Position numbers and translations under genes: made by a program | Assembly: GCA_007258455.2 (NCBI GenBank) | Contig: VDFB02344295.1 | Coordinates: forward strand, 310,001-374,000 | Reading direction: 5' to 3' | DNA from: Sequoia sempervirens | Lineage: Eukaryota > Streptophyta > Pinopsida > Cupressales > Cupressaceae | DNA: 64,000 bases | Shown here: positions 11,736-24,200 of the stretch, in pieces | Layout of the letters: every line of letters begins with the position of its first letter | Position numbering within the stretch: position 1 is the first letter of the stretch | The notes under the pieces: model-generated | What the model saw: only the letters and a program-made list of their open reading frames with translations | Database searches by the model: none | What the model was told of the DNA's origin: nothing

Positions 11736-12595
11736 AGTAAGTATATTTGTTTTGTTTTGCAAAGGTTCAACATGCAAGATTGTTAACCACTTTGTGTTCT
11801 TTTTACATTGGGAATGAAGCTCTCTATTTCACAATGTCCTACATCCCCATCGGAGATGGAAGACATGAGTAGAGTGCCTTACTAGAGTGCAGTTGGAAGC
11901 TTAATGTATGTTATGGTATGTACAAGACCAGACATTGCCCAATAGTGGGAATTATTTCTCATTTTATGTCTAATCCTAGAAGAGTGTATTGGGATGCAGT
12001 TAAGAGGGTCTTCAGATATTTGCGGGGTACATCAGAGTACTTTATATATTTTCATGGTATAGGAAATCAACATTCCCTGAGTATTTTTGGTTTTGTGGAT
12101 TTAGATTGGGCTAGTGATGTCGATAGCAGAAGGTACACTAGTGCATATGTGTTTACTCTTAATGGTGGTGCAATCAGTTGGATGAGCAAGTGATAGGTTG
12201 TGGTCACTTTGTACACTACTGAGGCAGAGTATATGGCAGCTACTCATGCTTGTAAAGAAGCCATTTGGCTAAAGTGTTTGTGTTCAGATATTGGATTGAA
12301 ATAGGGTGCAGTTACACTTTATTGCGACAGTCAGAGTGCAATATTTCTTGCGAGGAACTCGAATTTTCATGCCAGGACCAAACACATTGATGTTCAATAT
12401 CACTTTGTGAGAGATATGGTCGAGGATGGAAGGGTGAAGCTAGAAAAGATAGAGACAGTGGTGAATGTTGTAGATGCATTAACTAAGCATGTGAGCACAA
12501 GGAAATTTAGGTGGTGTTCCAAGTATATGGGCCTTTTGGCCCCTATCAATTGATCCATGACGGTATGTCTCTGTGGGCTCTCACAAGGTATTCCA
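11736..12595 (+). pseudogene. copia RT C-terminus and RNase H remnant
   Basis: RNase H degrades the RNA strand of the hybrid. Readable blocks are HFMSNPRRVYWDAVKRVFRYL (about 11955-12030), DLDWASDVDSRRYTSA with the first catalytic Asp (about 12105), TEAEYMAATHACKEAIWL (about 12220), YCDSQSAIFLARN (about 12325) and ARTKHIDVQYHFVRD (about 12375). A TGA/TAG pair near 12191 and a TAG near 12301 break the frame, and other frameshifts lie upstream. It ends shortly before the PPT, as usual for copia. Confidence 0.9.
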
Positions 12596-12607
12596 CAAGT
12601 GGGAGAA
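12596..12607 (+). other. Polypurine tract of copia element
   Basis: caagtgggagaa directly before the 3' LTR. This is the standard plant copia PPT form, used to prime plus-strand DNA. Confidence 0.85.
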
Positions 12608-13298
12608 TGTTGGAAATGAGGTATCTCAACCTTGCAATTTCTATAGATTTGATTTATTTTCATTTAAGATTTTCCTACAGTCGTTACACATTGTCGGTGC
12701 TTTGAAAATATAAATATTAGTTGTCAAAAGATGCCCATGTGATAGCATATCATGGAAGGGTTAATTTTAGAGATATTATGACAGATTTTATGACATCTTT
12801 GAGGGTCAAAAATCAGGGAGAATATTGTGGACGTGAGAGCCTAATTTTAGACCAACATCTTGCATTTTTTGGAAATACACCTCATGAGAATTTTTGCACA
12901 TGGTTTTCTAAACCGTTGGTGGTTTCTTGTATAGTCAAAGGTCTATAAATTGAAGGCTTGAGGAGTAGTTTGTGTGTTGAGTTTGCAGGAACTATTATGC
13001 TGTCGAATTCCTGCCAGAATTCTTCCAGAGTTATTTACTAGTAATACTCTTGTAAAAGATTTTCTCTACAAGTGTATGCAATCTTGTTGTTGGATTTCAA
13101 ATATATTGAGCAGGCTTTGGAGTGTGGGGTTTTTCATCCGAAAGAGTTTTCCCCACGTATATCTTGTGTTCACTGTTTATTTTCTATTGAATGTGTTTCT
13201 AGATTTTTTGTAACTATTAGATCAATTTTAAATTTGGCATAATATATCTTCTCAAGATTGGCATATGAAATTGTTTTTGCTACTCTAATTTCCTTACA
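12608..13298 (+). repeat. 3' LTR of copia element
   Basis: 691 bp, TG...CA, about 90% identical to 7686-8376 by eye count. Followed by the right target-site copy attag at 13299-13303. Confidence 0.95.
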
Positions 13299-16003
13299 AT
13301 TAGCACCAACCAAAAACATTGTTAGTTTGTTTTCCTCAATTTTGGTTTGGTCTCAGTTTCTTGTTGCATTTTGAAGTGTGGTCTATCCCGGAATATAGCT
13401 CAAACCTGATTTTGATGATTGATTTTTGAGAGAAATTGGATGATTGAAAAAATATCATATTTTGTTCTGCAATTCAAAATTTTAATCTATTGACACTAAG
13501 TTCGTGAAAAAAAGAAAGGAAAAAGAAAACATTCCTTATGATTAAACCTAGATTCACATCGATGCTTAGAAAAAAATTTATGTGGTGACCTTTGTTTAAC
13601 TAGCTAAGCACGAGGAAGAGAGAATTTGCAAGTTTGAAATGGGCAAGAAAAGAATGAATCGAAGGAAGACTACGGGTCGCGGGTCTTGGAGAGAGGCCGA
13701 TAGGTTTTGAGAGTTCGGTCTAGCAATGGAAGATCGAGTGAAGGCATCAAAACAAGTTTAATGCACAACTGTGGAGAATGGAAGGGTGGGTGCACCTAGA
13801 CAGATTAGAAGATAAAAGTGGCAAGGGGGTGCGTCTTTGGAAGATAACAAAATTTGAAAAGAAAGGAATCCGATAAGAGAAAGGGCAGTTTCAAAAAAAG
13901 ATGCACATTAAAAATGTAGATAGAATGAAGGAGGGTGACACCAATTAAAGAGGAAAGAGAGTGGGAAGGCAACACCATAGAGAGGGCGCCTGAGAGTGAA
14001 GACAAGAGGGTGCACACAATCCTGAAAACGTGAAGGAAACAATCAAGCATCTAGGGAATGGCGTTAAAAAAAGAGGGGATGGCTACATATGGGAAAAGAA
14101 GGTGAAGGGCTGCACCATTCAAGAAAATATTTTTCTTTAAAAAAAATGAATGAAAGCCAAAGGGAGTTGTGAGAGGGAGCTGAAAAGAGGAGTATGCAAA
14201 ATTTGCAAGTGGTTTGCGGGTAGAGAAACCCGAATTGAGATTGGACTTGTAGAAATAGTTGAGAAAGGGGAGAGGGTCATGACAATCTCTAAAGAAATTT
14301 TCCAGTTAGTAAGCCACAATAAGATTGCATTATTCATATATTTTAATAGGGATCATGGAGTATGAAGATTCAAATTGGTTTTGTAAGATCTTGCAAATCA
14401 TTTGCATTAATGAATAGATGGCATGGTTATATGTTATTGTGCATGTGGAGAGGTGTATTATGTTTTGATGTTAATTTAAAAATTTGAAATTGAAGATTGA
14501 ACGGGAAAAGACAATTTAAATTGGAAGTGTCAAATTAAATGGTAATCGATGGATTTTGTGCAAAGTTTGGATTTGAAGAGTGAGTTTTGTGTTGAGAATA
14601 GGGGAGTACTCTTTGTGTTAGGAAGGAATTGACTCCTTAATAGTATCAAGAACTTTAGAGAGATCCTCTATAGAAGAGGTGTTAGCGATGAGAATAGGAA
14701 AGTCCATGGGGATGTCAAGAGTGGGATTCAGTCCCTAGGGATATGTTTCAATTGTTGACTTTAGTTATAATTGTTTATCAAACTTAAAAAATTATCAACG
14801 TAGGAAAAATAGGGGAATTGATTGCTTAACTTTGATTATAATAATATTATTTTAAAAATATAACAAATATTTCATTTGTCTTTAGGTTTATTTCTATCAT
14901 TTTCTATGGTATTTTTATTGTTATGATGGTTTTCTTGCATTGTTGGCAAGCAGGACTAGATTAAGTGATTTTAGAACAATTTTTGTTGTCTATTAGGTAG
15001 CTTTCATTTCCTAAATCAACTTTGGTGTGCTCCTCATAAGCTAACATCCTCACTAATATATCTTTCTCTTTGTCATCTTCTTGGACTTAAAGCTAATGAA
15101 TGTTTATCTTTGATTGCAACTTCATTTTCAAGCCATGATCAATTCCACTATATGATGAGTAATCATTGGTTTAAATTAGTTTTAGTGGAGAACTAGGTTA
15201 TTCTTCTAAACAACTTTTGACCATTGTACACATAAGATCTTGAAAAAGGTAATTTATTGTATACAATATCCTAGGTTTATAATAAAGATTCAATCAATTG
15301 TAGAGAAAATAATCTTTTTTGAGTCTTGTTTGATTATTACAAATGTCAGACTTGGACCAAATGGGACTTTTGTAGATTTTTTCATAAGGTTCTACTCATA
15401 AATTAGGCTCTCTTTCTAGTGAATTGATCTCATAGATGAGCTCCATTAACTATAGTATAAATGTACACTGCACCTACTTTCCCTATTTAAGCGACCTCAT
15501 GAAAACTATGAAATAAGTATATAGAGAAATTTAGAGTTACTCTCTACGTAATCTAAACTATCTACGACTTTAGCCAACTACTCCATACAATAGATTGTCA
15601 TGTTGGGCCCATAGGGTAGATACATGACATGAATATGATGGACCCATTCCTAACAATTACGAAAATACTTTTGAAAACAAGTGATGAAAGATACTATAAT
15701 ATAGAGGAAAATAGGGAAGATTATTGGAAGCAACAATAAGATTGTTAATTAAAACCTTTTTCATAATTATATTTGTATAAATAGTTTTATGTGATAGAGA
15801 TCATGATAATAGCTTTGTGATTTTATTTCTTGTTTGAAAAGTTATAAATATGTTATAAACTATATTCAATGAGTGTACAAATGCTTATATAATTATTCCA
15901 CATAAGCTTTTATTATGTAACTTTGATAGAGTAAAATAAATATTCATTTTTGTGTACCCTTGTTGCACTAGTCGATAAAAAGTGCAAAATATTGTGAAGC
16001 TGT
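13299..16003. other. Unassigned interval, no gene seen
   Basis: 13600-14330 is purine-rich on the plus strand and holds two short overlapping frames (minus 13805-14050, plus 14150-14365) with no recognisable domain. 14400-16000 is AT-rich. No LTR boundary, PBS or tandem repeat seen. Confidence 0.4.
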
Positions 16004-18000
16004 GAGGCCCACCCCTACGATACATCTAGTACTTGGATTATTTTGAGTTTGATTATTGTCCATGCCTATTGATACCATTGATGATAGGATATTTAAATGT
16101 TTAAGTCCATATGATGATTTTATTTTGATTATGCTACATGCTTAGTAATCTGACTATGATGATTGATCTAATTTTATGATGGTTATTGAGTTTGTTTAAT
16201 TTGAATATGAAAACTTAATGATAAATGAAGGAAACAAATGGTGTGAACCAATCATGTTGCAATTGGATGAGTATGAAAATTATGTTTAATGAAAGGATAA
16301 GATAGGTGGTTAATTATTTTTCAATTATGTTATTGAATCTTTATGCTATGTGAATTATGAAAATTGTGTGAATGCAATGATTTGATTTTTATATGAATAT
16401 GATTTACTTGGATGGATTAATGTATGCATTGAGTGTGTAGGTACACTTTTCGTGGCCAATGAAAATTGGAGGTGACCCTTGGGAACCCTAAGTAATTTAA
16501 CCAGTGAAACCGAACTATAGTCCATTTGGAGGGACTATAGTTTCATTATGTGATGTATTTTATTCATGATGTAAATTGTGAATGTATGTAACTTGATTTT
16601 TATTGCCATGTTAGTCCATCTAGGAGGTGAGTTGTCCATCCAAGTGGACAAACTCGGATTTAAACTTTTAGGCACTTTTTGGGATTGAAAAGTGATATTT
16701 TTTAAGTGTTTTAATGGGTTTAAGGTCCCTAGGGAAGGTACCTATGGGTTAGGTACCTTTTTAGCTCAAAATCTTGGGTCAATATCAAGATTAGACACTC
16801 TTTTTTAAGCCTTAAAGAGGTTTGACGAAAATAAGGTTTTGGGAAGTGGGATGGGGACTAGTCTCTTTCTATCCCCACTTTCCAAGATTCCTTGAAAGGC
16901 TCCCAAATTCTCACACATGTTTGAGAAAACATGGGTGAGTGTGCCTATGAGAGTGAATGGGAGGTTGACAAATGTCAGCTCCCTATTCAAAGGAACTCAA
17001 ACTTGAGTTCCTATAAAACAAACTCAAACAACGGTTATGGGATTCTTTTTGCATTTTGGATTTTGGTTGAATTTTGGGGGGATTGAGGAGTTGGAAGAAA
17101 AAAGTTTGGAAGAAGAAGAGTTGTGTGGATCCTCAACCCATCCTTCCCTAAGCTTGGTTTTGAGGTAGATTCACCACTCTTTCTATTTCTCTATGTTTTT
17201 ATTTGAAAGATTACATGTGTATGTAAAAATGTGCTTGGTATTTTATCTCTTATGTTTTGCTAGTATGGTTTTTTACGAAATGCTTTTGGTGCTTGTTTTC
17301 TTTAGTTGTTGAATGTGGTTTATGTGATGGGAAAAGGGTTGTGTAGGGATAGGCTCACCCAAAATTTGGGAAGAACATCCCTTGTTGGGGATGGTATTTA
17401 GTAGGAACCTCCATGGGGAAGTTTAATCCCTCCTTAAGAGGAGAGTCTCAAAAATGGTATGAGTACCCATAAGTAATTGTGAAATGGAAGAAATGGTTTT
17501 GGTGGTATGGGTTTTGGAGAAAGATAAGATATTAAAGAAGGGTTGCATGTAAAATGATGGGAGTATGATATTGACTTGTTATTGTTGCTATTATTATAAG
17601 TCCCCATATGGAGTGCGTAGTCCACCCTCCATTCCCCACTTTGGATTCTTGATGGAATCCTAAAGTTATGTAAAAAATCCCTTGGGTGGGTGTGAAAATA
17701 ATCTTGTCTGTAAATAATCTTGTCATGTGTGTGTAAATATGGTTTTGCTTGATTTTTTTGTACCCAGTTCCCTTGGTTGCCTCCTAGCTCGGGGGTGGTT
17801 GGTTTTCCAACCAAAGGTTGGGAGGTGAGCCCTACCTTGGCTATGGAGAAAGTGTTTGTGTATACTTGTGCAGGATGTAGAAGATGGTATAAACTTGCAG
17901 CCTTAAACCTTGGGTGATCATTGCTGACCTATGTAGAGATGGGAGTTGTCAAGCTATTGTCAAAATATTATTGTTGAATACTTGAGAGGATGTTGTAAAT
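16004..18000 (+). repeat. Possible LTR fragment of a gypsy-type element
   Basis: Starts with TGTGAGGCCCACCCC, resembling the TGTRAGRCCC start of many long plant Ty3/gypsy LTRs, and has a promoter-like TATAAAA at 17012-17018. A minus-strand element with start TGTAAGACCCCC lies at 54975. No matching second LTR, PBS or internal domain could be found, and the right edge is arbitrary. It may be a solo LTR or a chance resemblance. Confidence 0.3.
16992..17018 (+). promoter_or_regulatory. Palindrome abutting a TATA box
   Basis: ggaactcaa-ac-ttgagttcc (16992-17011) is a perfect 9-bp inverted repeat with a 2-nt centre, directly followed by tataaaa (17012-17018). Such a dyad next to a TATA box could be a regulator site of the presumed LTR promoter. 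The role is inferred; the symmetry is seen. Confidence 0.4.
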
Positions 18001-19148
18001 GATAGTGTATTATAAAGACACACTACGTTATTTTAAGGTTTTACAAGCATTGCAAAATAAGTGGAAAGTTTAAGTCAAAACTATTGTTGTATTTCTTTAA
18101 GGAAAATGCAAATGTATAAAGTATATGCCTTAAACATAGTTTGTATTCAAATGAGTTAAATGTATATTTATATTATTTCTTTGAAGGACATAGTATACAT
18201 ATTGCTTGAGAAGCCTAATAAAATACTCTATTTTGATATTAGTTCAGTAAGAAAATGAAATGTATGTTTCTATTTTAAGAAAGAAATCCGCAAGTGACTT
18301 AGTTAGCTGTATGCATCTTTTCTGAAATATGTACATACTTGTTTATAATATATATTAAGAAAGGGAAATAAGTAAATATAGTACTACTGTATAGTTATTT
18401 GACATTGGTGTGAAATCTGAATAATGTTGATATTCTAAGGAAAAGTATGAAAAGCGTAGGAGATTCTGAAGGAATAACTGCTGCATATTACTGATATGGA
18501 AGCAAATGATAATAGAAAATAAGATTTGTATGTGCTTCTTTACTTCTCTAGAAAACAAATATATATATCCTTCCCTCTTTTGAAAATGATCCTATAAAAC
18601 ATATATAATATTTAGGAAGGAATGTTCACTCATATGTCTTTTTGTTTCCGGAAATGAATTTTGGTAACAAGTTTGCATGGACCTATTCTTTATTGTACTT
18701 ACAATGCCTGAGATGTAAATTCTATTTTAAGATAATGTGGATTCACATGAGCATTTTACTTAGAAAGGAAAAGTGTTGTCTCTTAAACAAAACTCTCCAA
18801 TAAGTTAACATATTGCAATAAAAAAAACATAAACAATGGTCCTTGTATCTGCTATGGAAAAAATTCACTGTTTAGTGGAAATGTAAGAATACAGTGCTGA
18901 TTTAAATTCCAGAGAGAAAATAAAGGGGAGCTTGTTTACAATGAATAACAATGGCTTCCCTATTTCCTTGAATGTCCTCTTAAACCTATCAGGCATGTGA
19001 GAGAAACTTGTCCTCGGGCTCTAGGTAGAATAAGGTCAAGAATTTGCACAAGATTAGGTGCTTGGAAATAGGTTAACAACATGAGAGTCTAGAAATCAAC
19101 ATAGATTAATGTTCAGTTTTGTTTTAGAAAGAAAATAAAGAAGTAAAA
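18001..19148. other. AT-rich interval, nothing identified
   Basis: No long frame, no repeat boundary. Many near-duplicate short words (aagaaa, atattgc) but no ordered repeat. Confidence 0.4.
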
Positions 19149-19205
19149 AAATATATATATATATATATATATATATAGTATAGTATAGTATAGTATAGTA
19201 TAGAG
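19149..19205. repeat. Compound microsatellite (AT)n-(TAGTA)n
   Basis: About 14 AT dinucleotides followed by about five TAGTA pentamers. The pentamer probably arose from slippage at the edge of the AT run. Likely length-polymorphic. Confidence 0.95.
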
Positions 19206-22200
19206 TTGAAACTAATACCTGTGTAGGTTTAACTGGCTGCACAAACTTACTTCTTGGCTGGTGTAGTAGTTGCAACCATATGTAAATCAACGCTAGAATA
19301 GCTCTGAGCAATGAAATTCATCGTTCGAGTGCATTGTCACATTCCCCACTTGGTGTGCCTATGAGTGAATGGCTTGGAGGTCGCGTAATATTTAATAGGC
19401 TCGCTTTGTCTAGGTAGTCTCCCCGTCCTGTCCATAGTTCACGTTAAATAGTTGACCAACAATAACCTAATAGTAGTACCACCTTCCCTTTCTACCGTCG
19501 GCATAGCTCACACGATAAAGCATGTGATAAGTTAAAAAATTGCTACAGATCACTGGAAAAATCTGCAGACTATTAGAGAAGGGCGTGGTATCGAGGTATA
19601 GCAAATAATTAAGTATGGAACCAATGGGAGGATTTAAATTGGTGCAGAGTTCTCTCCAGCGATATTCACGCCCAACCAACCAAGGCGGTCAGCAGGTTCT
19701 TGGGCACCAATGAAAGCCATAGAGGAGTTCAATGAACTGTTGTTGGGGATGGGAGCTAATAGCTGTTAAATTTAACCCGTTCCCCAAGATAAGAAACCTC
19801 TATTGTTGTGATACAAACCTGCCATACGGATACTAATTTTCACAAGTATATTATCTCTTACCAATGAAATCAATGTTACAATCATACCATTTATAGGGTT
19901 GTGTTAAAGTTGAGTCAGAATCGTAGTTGACAATTCTAGTGTATATACATGTATCTAATCCAACGAGTTTCCTTAAAAAAAATACTATAAAGATACTCAT
20001 GTTTGATATATTAACGTTTACTATCATAGTTGGTTTGTTCAAAACAAAAAAAAATTGCAATAACAATGGTGTCCTCGCCAGTTTTCCTTCAAAAGGTAGA
20101 TTGCAAATAATCGTTGAGAATTAGTTGATTTAAAAGAAAGGGCATCTTGTAGACCAATGAAGTGAATTGATTTCTTTTCTGATGGATCCATTATTACACT
20201 CTTATTATTTAACCATCTATTCTTCTGGTTTCTATTGACTACTAGCTAATCACCCGGATTTCGGAAATTCAACTAACCCTTGCCGTCCATCTCTACACAT
20301 TTCAAACAACGAGTTCTTTATCTCATGCCACTCCTTTCCAGGTAACAATACATTATTCCCGTCCAAATCTTCACGATCTTGATGCCTTCAGAATTGTAAG
20401 ATTTAAATAACAAGGTAAAAAAAATCATGATCGTATAAGAGCTCCTCTAAAAAGGAAGTTAACATTTTAAGGGATATGAAATTATAAATAAATTTCAGAG
20501 AATTCAAAGGTGCAAATGTCATTTTAAAGAAACACGTAATTTGGAATTCGTATTAAGTTTGCAACTATGTCATCACTGGTTGTGGCATAGCTACATAGAT
20601 TCGATACGATCAAAAACAAGCTTGGCCCTTCAATGCCAAATAAACAATTGGTTTTCTTTATAGGGAAAAGAAATAAGAACATTGATAACATTAATTAAAT
20701 ACGACATTCCTCCATGATTAGGATTTGTAACGTGACTCTCTCCTTATAACATTCTTCTATCCTCATTCTTCCACGTGCATGGTGGTTATAGAAAAGAAAA
20801 GAAACAAAAAAGGGGCTCTAACTATATGTATGAATAATTATGTCTAAAGGAAGAGAGAAAAGTAAAGACAGTCTTAAAATTCTTTATTTATATGGATCAA
20901 AGATATATGGGCACTTTTCTTTATAGATGTTTTCTTTTTTGTTTATTCTTATAAATATCGTTTTAAAGTTAAGAAATATAGATTAAGATTTTCTTATTTG
21001 TATTTTATATATGTGAGATAAAATGTGAAGTTTAGTTATGACTTTTTTTTAAATGAAATAAATAAGTAAATAAAATAAGAAATCTAGATTATTTATATAT
21101 ATCATTTTTTTTTATTATAAGAGTAATTGTAATAAATAAGGTATTTATGTTTTCATAAATATTTATTTATTTGAGAATAAAGGATCAAATTAATTAATAT
21201 GTGTACAAGCACACAATATTTACATATAATTATACATTGATTTTAATGGCGTAACATTAGGACTTAAAAGAAACAAATGAATAGATGTGTGTGGTTTATG
21301 TATATGAGTAACAACATAGGACTCAAGACCTTAGTATCCAATTGGGTAGGTAATTTTGGGTCTACTCTGACAGTGAGGTTAATGAAATAATTTAATTGTC
21401 ATTAATCTATCTATTCTTGTATTACACACTTTAGTTAAAATAGTAAGTAGGGTCAAGATGTAATATATATCAATGGTGTTAAAGGTTAATGGTGTTAATG
21501 GTGTTATACGTCACCATATTCCCCCCCTTCAGGGATTAATATATTAACACGATGTTTGATTGACTTGACCAACCACATTAATCATAAAGGCATTATTTGA
21601 TTTAATGCTAGTCGGTTGGTAGTAAACCAAAGTGTAATGTGAGAATATTAGGGATTTTCTTTCTGGTTGTGAAGGTGGCATGTATTCATGTCCTTTCTTC
21701 TAGTGACTTCCCCACTCCCCACACTCGGGTGACGAGTTGATGGTGATGTGCAAGTATGATGTCATTTGATGCACATAGATTGCTAAATCTATAGTGACTA
21801 TACATGATGATTCAAAAAACAAATATTAGTGGCATTTTTGCCCTCCAGTCAAATTATGGGCATTACAGAAGCAAAGTACAAACCCTCTATTATTTTTATA
21901 GGAAGTCTGTGATTAAGCCATATGTTTATTGGTTTCCATTGTATAAGAGTCCAAGTTAACATATCCTTATAAGTAAAACTAAAATTACTCTTAGAAAAGA
22001 GGAAACACATTCAATGTTATGAAAATTATCTCAAAAGCTTCCTTTGTTGCATTAATTTTTGTGGGTATTCCTTGTGAAGAAGCTATAGAAATATTAATTT
22101 AACTATCATGTACAAAGCTCATGATTCAAAGCATTAGATCAAGGATGAATGGCTTTATTATTCTCCATTCTTCCACGTATCAACATATTTCTTTGAGGAC

Positions 22201-23459
22201 TAATTATCTACCAATTTACGAGCAACTACATTGTGAAGCTCATTAATATTAGTAGCATGCATTGAATTGTTGGATCATGTAGGAGTCTCATTTTCTCTAT
22301 CCATGATACATGATACAATATTTTTTCCTATTCTCGTTCTTTAATCAATTTGTCTACATATTTGAATATAATTCAACAATAGAGCTCCATGAATAAGGCT
22401 AGAGTTATGTAATAGCCCTTTAGAATTTTTCTAATTATAGTATTTTTTTTGGCAAATAATTGATAGAAAGATTCAATATCATAACTTTTTGAATATAAAT
22501 ATATGATGTGGGTATCCAATTTACAAGAAATTAGAAGAAATGAAATCTTATTTCTAAAGATTTGATCAGATTAGAATTGAAGATCTCCACCATTGCAATG
22601 TTCATGTGTCTCTTCAACCAACAATTTGAAAGGAAAACTTTTCAATCTAACATTTCTAATTATTTGAAGTTTTACGTGTTTATTGGGTAAAATATTTGAC
22701 AAAAGTTCATTTAAGTATTATACAAAATTCCCATTTTAAATTCTAACACATGTATATAGTCAAATTGCACACATGATTAACTATTATATCTATCTTTATA
22801 AAAAATCTATATAAATAACGCTGAAAGATATATTCTTACAAATGTGAATTGATATATCCCTTCTTTTAAGAAAAGAAAAATATATCAAAAGATCAATCTA
22901 TATATATAATAATAATAAGAACCATATGTATATATAATTGTTTTAAGAAATCTTGAAATAAAATTTAATCATTGTTTCTTCAATTCCTTTGAATTGGTGC
23001 AACATTTTTTTCTATAAGGCTAACATACTTTGGAAGTTTTAGGTCGTGATTAGTTACAAAATCTGCACAAGAATCCATAAGACATAATGTAGACCTAGAT
23101 CCTTATTAATAGCTATATTTTTGTATTAAAATAAAGAGCTTATGGTTGGACAAGTAGACCATGTCATTCCTAAAATTCCAAGGATCCCCATTATTTTTCT
23201 AGTGTATCAAAGTTGAGCAATACAAACCCCTCGCCAAAAACCTAACATCATGTGTTTATGTGTTTCCTATTAAATTTATTATTTCAATATATCTCTACAT
23301 GTGACTTTGTGTTAAAGAATGTGGCTCTAATATAATTGTTCTGAATTGAAATGTGAAATATTATCATAAACAAATAATAAAAAAACTAAAAAAAAATTGT
23401 GAAACCTGAAAAATATATCTCATTTTGTTATTTTTTCTTTTGAATACTTTAACTTAAAG
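19206..23459. other. AT-rich interval, nothing identified
   Basis: No frame above 71 codons. 19320-19800 has more balanced base composition and 20220-20400 a short block of similar kind, but neither gives a recognisable protein. 21478-21513 has three close copies of aatggtgtta, followed by a run of eight C. The rest is AT-rich with short tatata and aataata stretches near 22890-22930. Confidence 0.4.
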
Positions 23460-24200
23460 ATTTAAGAACTCTAGACTCTACACCATATCTGAAACCAAAC
23501 TAAATATTTGGAGGAAGTCCAAGAAACATTGAAACAAGGATTTATCGTATTACTAAAAGTGTTGCCAAACAGTACATTGAAAAATCACATTCTTGAGAAA
23601 ATATAAGCACCAACTTAGGCTAATCAACCTCAAAGGGAAATCTTGTCTAGTCTGTTCCACAACTTTTCCTTTGTCTTTGATGTTGTGATGATAGAGTCGA
23701 ATGGTCATCTCATACTTTCTCACTCACTCTGTCGTGAAAGTGCTTGTGGATACTTCTGAGGTTGAGATAAGCAATGCATTGACATTTTTGTTTCTATCCA
23801 GCAAGTGGGCACATAAAATTTTAGCTTGAAGTGTATTCCAAAGGCTTTTTAATTTTTTTGATTCTACCTTTGAAAAGCATGAAGCCAAGGTAGGAGATTG
23901 GATCTCCAACCTCACCCTCCATGGTTCTGTACCTCTTATGCATCCTACCCTTGAGTATGCATATCCATATACTGATCTCGTTTGTGTGGAGTTGACACTG
24001 ATGGTCTATAATTAGAGTCTTGGTAGTGTACATGTTGATTTAGAGGCATTCCCATGCCAAATAGTGGTGAAGGTAACCGGATAGAGCACCCCTACCTCTG
24101 CCACCCATATTATAGAAGTTGTAAATCCAAGATATAGAAATGTTGGCACCATAGTAAACCTATTATAAACAACATCAAAATTAGAAAAAAATTCCACCTA
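23460..24200 (-). other. Possible decayed coding stretch, unidentified
   Basis: Three minus-strand frames of 61-70 codons overlap or adjoin between 24197 and 23724. They have fairly ordinary protein composition, with a Ser/Thr-rich end, so this could be a decayed coding region. No motif allows a name. It may equally be chance. Confidence 0.15.

Larger units (their letters stand above)
7686..13298 (+). mobile_element. Ty1/copia LTR retrotransposon, complete but inactive
   Basis: A 5613-bp element with two 691-bp LTRs beginning TGTTGG and ending CTTACA, a PBS at 8379, a PPT ending at 12607 and the copia domain order gag, zinc knuckle, protease, integrase, reverse transcriptase, RNase H. Target-site copies are atcag (7681-7685) and attag (13299-13303), 4 of 5 matching. 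LTRs differ at about 69 of 691 positions by eye (about 90% identity), so the insertion is old. The coding region carries many in-frame stops and frameshifts and cannot give a functional polyprotein. The compact size and Tnt1-like gag suggest a Tork-type copia lineage, but that is a family-level inference. Confidence 0.95.
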
